Below, piece by piece: positions 57,884-64,000 of a DNA stretch of 64,000 nucleotides; positions within the stretch are counted from its first letter, which is position 1; each line of letters begins with the position of its first letter. Location: positions 4,852,408-4,916,407 of the forward strand of contig CAJFCJ010000006.1 in the NCBI GenBank assembly GCA_904063045.1, in the 5' to 3' direction. This DNA is from Dimorphilus gyrociliatus. Lineage: Eukaryota; Annelida; Polychaeta; Dinophilidae. A program made the translations under genes and the position numbers. Under the pieces are notes generated by a model. That model ran no database searches, was not told the origin of the DNA, and saw only the letters and a program-made list of their open reading frames with translations.

Positions 57884-59920
57884 TTAGCTAGATGAATTAG
57901 AAGATTGATTCCTATCTGTCCAGGCTTCATGATGTCCTTTGACAGTACGATGAGGGTTTTCTCGAAGTGATTCTGCTCCATTCGATTCTAGATGCCCAAC
58001 ATCTAACTGCATATTATCTGCTGTACACTTATCAACATTACCATCCCTGTCTAGCACAGGCTCTAAATCATTTTCCTTATAAACTTCCTGTTTGCTCTCG
58101 TATCCCTTTTCTATAGATTTTTCCTCATCATCGGAACAAATAACTTTGATACTACCACGAGCCTTCTTCTTCCGCCTTCTTTTCCTCTTTTTCAGCGAGT
58201 ATTCATAACGAAATTTCTCTTCGCTTTCGTCCGAATCCCACCTCACCGTTCCTGGTAACATACCCCGCAATTCCTCCGTAGAAGAGAAAGATAGGAGCGA
58301 ATCATCATCATCCGAGAAATGGGTTATATGCGTATTAATAGAGCTCAATAAAAGCTCTTCAATATATAAACTGGCAGCAGATGCCTCTTCTTCTAGTGTT
58401 GCACGTTCTTGTTCAGATAAATCACTATTCGACAACCTGTAACCGATAATAAAAATTTTTGAAGATAAAAAACTTGCAGGTTCATATGTAGTGAATATTA
58501 CTTTTCGAGTAAAAATTTTGATTTCTCGGTAACACTCTGACTAGTCTTTTCCTGGGCTATGCTAGGATCAGATGCTACTTCCACGTCAAGTGGTAGAGAA
58601 AACTTCGTCATACTCATTTCTGGCGTCTGGGAGACGTTATTTGACTGAGGTGGCGGATTCGAGAAGGTTCCTCGATTAAATGTAGATTGTGGAGGTACGT
58701 TTACCTGCGGCTCAGACATCCTATCCATACGACGAGGTAGCCTCTCTAATTGTTGCCTAGTAAAAATCGATTTAAATGTTTTTGACATTTTATAGAGTAA
58801 AATTACCTAGTTGTCTGCAATTGCATTTCAAGTTGCTGTAATCGAGACGACACACTATGCGCCGGAGTCCCTCTTCCACGTACCGTTGACAGTTGAGATA
58901 AGAGTTCTGATCAGATAAAAATGTTTCGTAATCCATGGATTAAGTACGAGCAAAAGTACGTGCATTTAGTTAGTCAAAACAGGTTGATGTAAACAAGAAT
59001 TGAAATATCTTCTAAATATTTCATTTTGTCATACTGTTCATATAAAAAGAACAAACTAACCTGCAATAGGATCAAAATTTGAAGCGTCTCTGGCGGCTGC
59101 TGTTAGTGTCGAGAAATTGGCTTGGAAGGGTCCAGTATTGGAAGTACTACGACGACCACGACCTATACCCCTTGTAGAATGGGGAATTCGTCGCATGTGA
59201 CGGATTCCACTTAAAGGCTCTTCCTACAGCGATTTTAATAGCAAAATGAATAATGCACGAAAATAACAATTTAAAATTCGAAAGAAAACTTACAAATTCC
59301 TTTGGTGCTCGATGCTCTACTGCTAAATGAGAGGTAAAATCATCAGTTACATGGTTAGGATCTCCTCCAGGCTGTGACGCGCATATAGGACAAACCTGTG
59401 AATAGATTAGTATAAAGTATGATTGCCTCTGTAGCTATTAGTAACGGTTGTTGTAAGTATAAAGACTAAGTACAAACCACTTCATTTCCAGCTTCAGCAT
59501 GCTCATTTGATACGTGATCGTGTAAATTGATGTCGGTAAATCCAAATCTACCACAATACGGGCATGTAAAAGATACTGCTTGATCATGCGGCATAATTTC
59601 TCCACCGAAATATAATTCTAAATGTTGGAATTGCAGCTGACTGTTTTATTATAAATTCAATGATTATACTAACCTAAATCAGCTTTAGTCAAAATGCATT
59701 GCATCGGATGATCGGGTGTATGACGAGGCGAAGCGGCAGAATTTTCAAAACAGCTCGCGCAAAGGTCAAAATCATAACATTTAAGACATTTATAACGTTT
59801 TCCCTTAAAGTTACTTTTCAGGCACGCGTCGCAACTAACACCTAAAAACGTTTTAAAAGGAGATTAAATCGAAGATATTGCTATGGAATTCCAGTGAATA
59901 CCTTCGTGTCTCGAAGTCAT
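57884..59920 (-). CDS. KCMF1: KCMF1, E3 ubiquitin ligase with ZZ and C2H2-type fingers
   Basis: KCMF1 works with UBR4 in ubiquitination and autophagy. Exon 1 (59920 to about 59902) encodes MTSRHEG. Downstream exons give VSCDACLK, KRYKCLKCYDFDLCASCFEN (ZZ finger), HTPDHPMQCILTKADLELYF, then FTCPYCGRFGFTDINLHDHV and VVCPICASQPGGDPNHVTDD (the two fingers) and EHRAPKEFEEP. The repetitive RRIPHSTRGIGRGRR and DPIAELLSQLS follow. A conserved tail has LSEQERATLEEEASAASLYI and EELLLSSI, then an acidic, Lys/Arg-rich extension ending SSNSSS. At least seven exons; nearly complete collinearity with animal KCMF1. Confidence 0.95.
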
Positions 59921-60281
59921 TCTTGGCAAGTGCACTTAAAGCGGCCTCAAATAATTCGATAAATAATGAACTTTAACGTAAACAATTCAACCGAGAGAAT
60001 GGTAACTTAATTTATTTTAAGAAACGTTGAAAAATTGAAAAATATACTAATAGTTCTTCCTGATGGTGAAATGGTCGTCAGCTCGGTTCGACTGCATTCA
60101 TGTTCCGTTTCCGGTTTTTTAATAATTCTAATAAATCTAGAAAAAAACAACACCAACCATGTTTATAAATTTTATTGTATTATTGGTAAAATTTTGGAAG
60201 AATTTTTTTCACTTTACGCAAGAAAAGTTTAAACAAGAAAAACCTGAGCAGATCGGTAAGAGATTAGAACCTTGACCGAAA
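59921..60281. promoter_or_regulatory. Head-to-head region, KCMF1/QDPR
   Basis: 361 bases between start codons. AT-rich, no TATA box. The 65-codon + strand frame here is not supported as a gene. It probably contains both promoters. Confidence 0.5.
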
Positions 60282-61573
60282 ATGGCGGCATCAATTTCTC
60301 GAGTAGTAGTCTATGGTGGAAAAGGAGCTTTAGGAAGAGAAATAGTCGGTTATTTTAAGCAAAAAAGTTGGGTAAGTTTAATTTTATTAACTATCCTTAC
60401 TTTGTCATAAAGTGTAATTATAGTCTAGTGGAAGGAATAGTTAATTTTGTTTTCAGCCTATTTATGCGTATAGGCCTATACAATTCCATGTTTGTTTTGT
60501 CACCGTCACCCTAAAGCTTTTATGCTAGTGACGGAAATTAGAGGGAAATATCGTAAAATTTTTAAGTTAGGGGATCGATTTTATGGGCTTTAAACAATAA
60601 GTTGTCGAATTACACAAACTTTGAACTTTGTAGTGGGTCGGTAGCATTGACATTTTCGGTAACGATGAAGCAAATGCTAATTTCCTAATCAATCCGGAAT
60701 TATCTTGGACTGAGCAAAACGAATCGATAAATAATCAGGTTTGTGACTTATTTCAGTCTACACTTCCCAATTGAACTCAAAAATTATCAATTAGGTATCT
60801 TCGGCGATAGGAGATGAAAAATTGGACGCAATTGTATGCGTCGCGGGAGGTTGGGCTGGCGGAAATGCAGCCTCTAAAGGTACTATAATACTTATTTTGA
60901 ATATCCATTTAAAGCTTATGGGTTTTTTTTTTAGATTTGGTTAAAAATAGCGATTTGATGTGGAAGCAAAGCGTTTGGACGTCGATTATTGCAGCTGGCC
61001 TGGCTTCAAAGTAGGTTTTAGAATAAAAACCTCTAACGTTTTCTCATTTTCTAAATAAACATGATTATTGTTCTTTTTATTTGTACTTTAGTTATCTTAA
61101 AGTTGGTGGTATGTTGACATTAACGGGAGCAAAGGCTGCACTAGAATCTACACCAGGCATGATTGGATATGGCATGGCAAAAGCTGCTGTGCACCAACTC
61201 GTTGCCAGTTTATCGGATGGCAAAGGAGGGCTTCCCGAAAATAGCTGTGTAGCTGCTATATTACCGTGGGTATTACAACTTTGTCCTTTGTCTGTTAAAA
61301 ACGTCTTTCAATTCTTATAGTATTACCCTTGATACTCCTATGAATCGTAAATTTATGCCCAAGGCTGATACTTCTACTTGGACACCACTCGATTTCGTTG
61401 CAAAGTACGGAAAAGAATCATTTACACAATCAATAATCTGTAACAATACTTTAACTTCGATTTTCAGGCTGCTCTACAGCTGGTCTACTAATGTCGACAG
61501 ACCGATTAGTGGCAGTTTAATGCAACTTGAAACGAAAGATGGAAAAACCGAATTGAAAACGGCTAAGATGTAG
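60282..61573 (+). CDS. QDPR: Dihydropteridine reductase
   Basis: This recycles quinonoid dihydrobiopterin to tetrahydrobiopterin with NADH, the cofactor cycle of aromatic amino-acid hydroxylases. It is a short-chain dehydrogenase fold. Exons start near 60282, 60634, 60796, 60935, 61093, 61321 and 61469. Motifs: [15 protein letters not shown] (nucleotide-binding Gly loop), [61 protein letters not shown] and [11 protein letters not shown] with the catalytic Tyr-x3-Lys, then [15 protein letters not shown] and [12 protein letters not shown]. Full length and normal. Confidence 0.96.
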
Positions 61574-61851
61574 AAGTGCTTATTATGTTCACGAACAAAA
61601 TTAGATAGGCTGAAATTTACATAGTCCAGAAAATATATTTTGTCAGTGTTATAGATAGACACGGACCAAAGAAAAAAAATTACTTATCACAAATTATAAG
61701 AGGAAAATATATAGGCCTAATTAAGCGCAAAGATTCGTGAGTAATCAACAGTAAGATGAGTCATTCTGTCCCGAAATTCCGTCTTCAGTAAGAGAACGGT
61801 ATATATTCAATTTTTTATTACCGCGCGTAAAAGATATATATATATATATAT

Positions 61852-61913
<62 letters not shown>

Positions 61914-62107
61914 AGAAGAAATAATTATGGATGTAACCCATTAAAGCTCGAGAAAAATAATAAATTTTTGTTCTTGTTTCAATCGATAGGAACAGAACGT
62001 TTCTTTTTTGATGTCCACTTTACTGAAGTTTTTTCTTTGTTTTTTGTTTTACACAAGGAAAATTAGGAAAAAAATGACATCGTGCATGTGTGCGAATGTG
62101 TTTTTCT
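61574..62107. other. Convergent 3' spacer with TA microsatellite
   Basis: 3' flanks of QDPR and CAB39, occupied mainly by a long TA tract. No gene is seen. Confidence 0.55.
61833..61909. repeat. (TA)n microsatellite
   Basis: About 77 bases of alternating TA/AT with one TTATATACAT interruption. It is probably length-polymorphic. Confidence 0.92.
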
Positions 62108-63154
62108 TCATTCGTCTTCGGCTCCTGGCTTCAATTCTCTTAGCTCCTTAATTTGCTTAATTAAATAGGCCTTTTCGTCGTTGAATTGTTCGTCATCTGC
62201 ACGGTCGGTATGAAATTTGCTCAAGAAATCGACGAGTTTCTCCTGATTGCGGAGGAGAATGTCAAGAATAGGTTTAGGTTTCGACGGATTGGCTACGAAA
62301 ACTTTAAAGACGTGAAAGGCCTCAAACTGGATGTTGCGCGATTTTTCGCGTAGAAGGCACATCATTAATTTCAGATTAGCTGCGCTTGATATATAGCGCG
62401 TCATCACGCTGAAGTTGTGCCGATCCAACAGTAATTCGCCCAATAGTTTCAAAGCTTGTCGTTTTGTTACATAATTCTCAGAGTTGAGTAGTTTCTGGTA
62501 ATGCTCTTCGAACACTTTCTCGTAGTTATTTTCCAAGAATTCGGCTATTAACATCTTATAACTTGACCGTGTAAGAAGCTCTTTGAACGTTGAAAAAGCG
62601 TCAGAGGCTATGTCAAAAGTAGACATCTCCACATAACTAAATAATTTATAAAATTCTTCGGAAGAAAGTATAATTCTCGCTAAGGCTTCATGCCTTGCAC
62701 ATTCTCTAAGCATTTGACCGCAACTTAGGGCTATTTCTTGATTCTCATAGCCTTTAAGTAGCATAAAGAGAACTTGAGGATTACTGCAAATATGTTCAAC
62801 TGTAGGAGACCTGGCACCTATCTGACGTCGTAAACACTTGTTAAAGATCTGCGCAACATCCTTTTTAGCTTCAAAGTCAACCGAGTGCAGATTCTCCACC
62901 ATCATTCTCAACATTCCCCCTGGTCCACCAGTAGCTTCTAATTCGTGACATAACTGCGCCACTATTTCCGCTTGAGGTTCTTGTTCCCCTGATCCACAAA
63001 TATAGTTCTTTATCATTTGAAGTGTTCTGGAAACTTCATCCTGAGCCTTCGATAATTTCTTCTCAGAGTCAGCTGCCTTCCTTAATGCCTGAAGGTTTTC
63101 AGCCAAATGACGAACTAGTTCGGGGTTACTTTTCGATTTTCCGAAAAGTGGCAT
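62108..63154 (-). CDS. CAB39: CAB39/MO25, scaffold of the LKB1-STRAD kinase complex
   Basis: MO25 stabilises the LKB1-STRAD complex and activates STE20-like kinases. The open frame gives 348 residues (human about 341) in a single exon: [71 protein letters not shown]-type (here [17 protein letters not shown]), [19 protein letters not shown] and [20 protein letters not shown]. Most animal CAB39 genes have several introns, so the intronless form is unusual here. No poly-A tail or flanking repeat supports a retrocopy, and the frame is intact and strongly conserved, so it is functional. Confidence 0.97.
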   Translation of the reverse strand: MPLFGKSKSNPELVRHLAENLQALRKAADSEKKLSKAQDEVSRTLQMIKNYICGSGEQEPQAEIVAQLCHELEATGGPGGMLRMMVENLHSVDFEAKKDVAQIFNKCLRRQIGARSPTVEHICSNPQVLFMLLKGYENQEIALSCGQMLRECARHEALARIILSSEEFYKLFSYVEMSTFDIASDAFSTFKELLTRSSYKMLIAEFLENNYEKVFEEHYQKLLNSENYVTKRQALKLLGELLLDRHNFSVMTRYISSAANLKLMMCLLREKSRNIQFEAFHVFKVFVANPSKPKPILDILLRNQEKLVDFLSKFHTDRADDEQFNDEKAYLIKQIKELRELKPGAEDE

Positions 63155-63754
<600 letters not shown>

Positions 63755-64000
63755 TAACTTATTAAAATTGGTTCAGTCGTTTAATTTTTAAATATAAAGG
63801 TCTGGCAGTTTATTTAATTGCGTAAATACTCGTGGTCATAAACTAGATTTTCGATTCGAATCAAACAGCTGGCAGAATTTTTTGATTAAGATAAACAGAA
63901 GATAGTTTAAAAATACTTTACTATTAAAGTAACTTAAAATAATTAGACAGTCATCAATTCTTCTATTTTAGAATACTAATTAAAGTATAATACCAAAGAT

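Noticed and set aside
62108-63154. CAB39 as a processed pseudogene
   Set aside because: The frame is full-length and highly conserved, without poly-A tail or target-site repeats.

Overview
The window is nuclear DNA from a small-genomed bilaterian animal. It is AT-rich. Most genes carry several short introns, often about 45-120 bases, with GT-AG ends, and the proteins have metazoan domain architectures. The gene set (TYSND1, prominin, RhoBTB, a Hes bHLH with a WRPW tail, a CD38-type ADP-ribosyl cyclase, an alkylsulfatase-type enzyme) and the very compact layout fit a small lophotrochozoan such as a miniaturised annelid. This placement is inference from gene content only. I see no transposase or reverse transcriptase, no rRNA and no convincing tRNA gene.

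I recognise 26 whole genes and the first exon of one more. Order from left to right: TYSND1 (+), ADP-ribosyl cyclase (-), BCKDHA (+), a divergent forkhead gene (+), a membrane-anchored alkylsulfatase-type metallo-beta-lactamase protein (-), an F-box/WD40 protein (-), sideroflexin-5 (+), a C2H2/AT-hook protein (-), RhoBTB (+), alpha-L-iduronidase (-), a prominin (-), an NHL-repeat TRIM-like protein (+), a MARCH ligase (-), GTF2H5 (-), MGST3 (-), an unknown secreted Cys-module protein (+), XPC (-), an SLC10 carrier (-), a short Hes (-), a tiny zinc-binding protein (+), RPL32 (-), EDRF1 (-), PRADC1 (+), KCMF1 (-), QDPR (+), CAB39 (-) and the first exon of SERP/RAMP4 (+). GTF2H5, MGST3, the tiny zinc protein, the SERP exon and many terminal exons were found by reading splice junctions rather than from long open frames.

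Neighbours are mostly unrelated in pathway. Two themes recur: nucleotide excision repair/TFIIH (GTF2H5 and XPC, about 3.3 kb apart) and small-molecule or lysosomal/peroxisomal metabolism (TYSND1, BCKDHA, IDUA, MGST3, QDPR). Genes are frequently arranged head-to-head over about 200-550 bases (six pairs) or tail-to-tail over about 110-560 bases (seven pairs). The larger gaps (28.2-30.3, 31.6-33.3, 44.7-46.7 and 47.4-50.6 kb) flank the regulatory or lineage-restricted genes and hold AT-rich sequence and microsatellites.

The most interesting items are: (i) a secreted, highly charged protein with four copies of an unrecognised cysteine module and a tandem-repeat tail; (ii) an SLC10 carrier whose sodium-site residues are replaced, including Lys for the conserved Gln; (iii) a forkhead protein with a CtBP-binding motif and a rewritten recognition helix; (iv) a Hes factor without an Orange domain; and (v) an ADP-ribosyl cyclase with Asn at the position that tunes cyclase versus hydrolase activity, plus a GPI-like tail.
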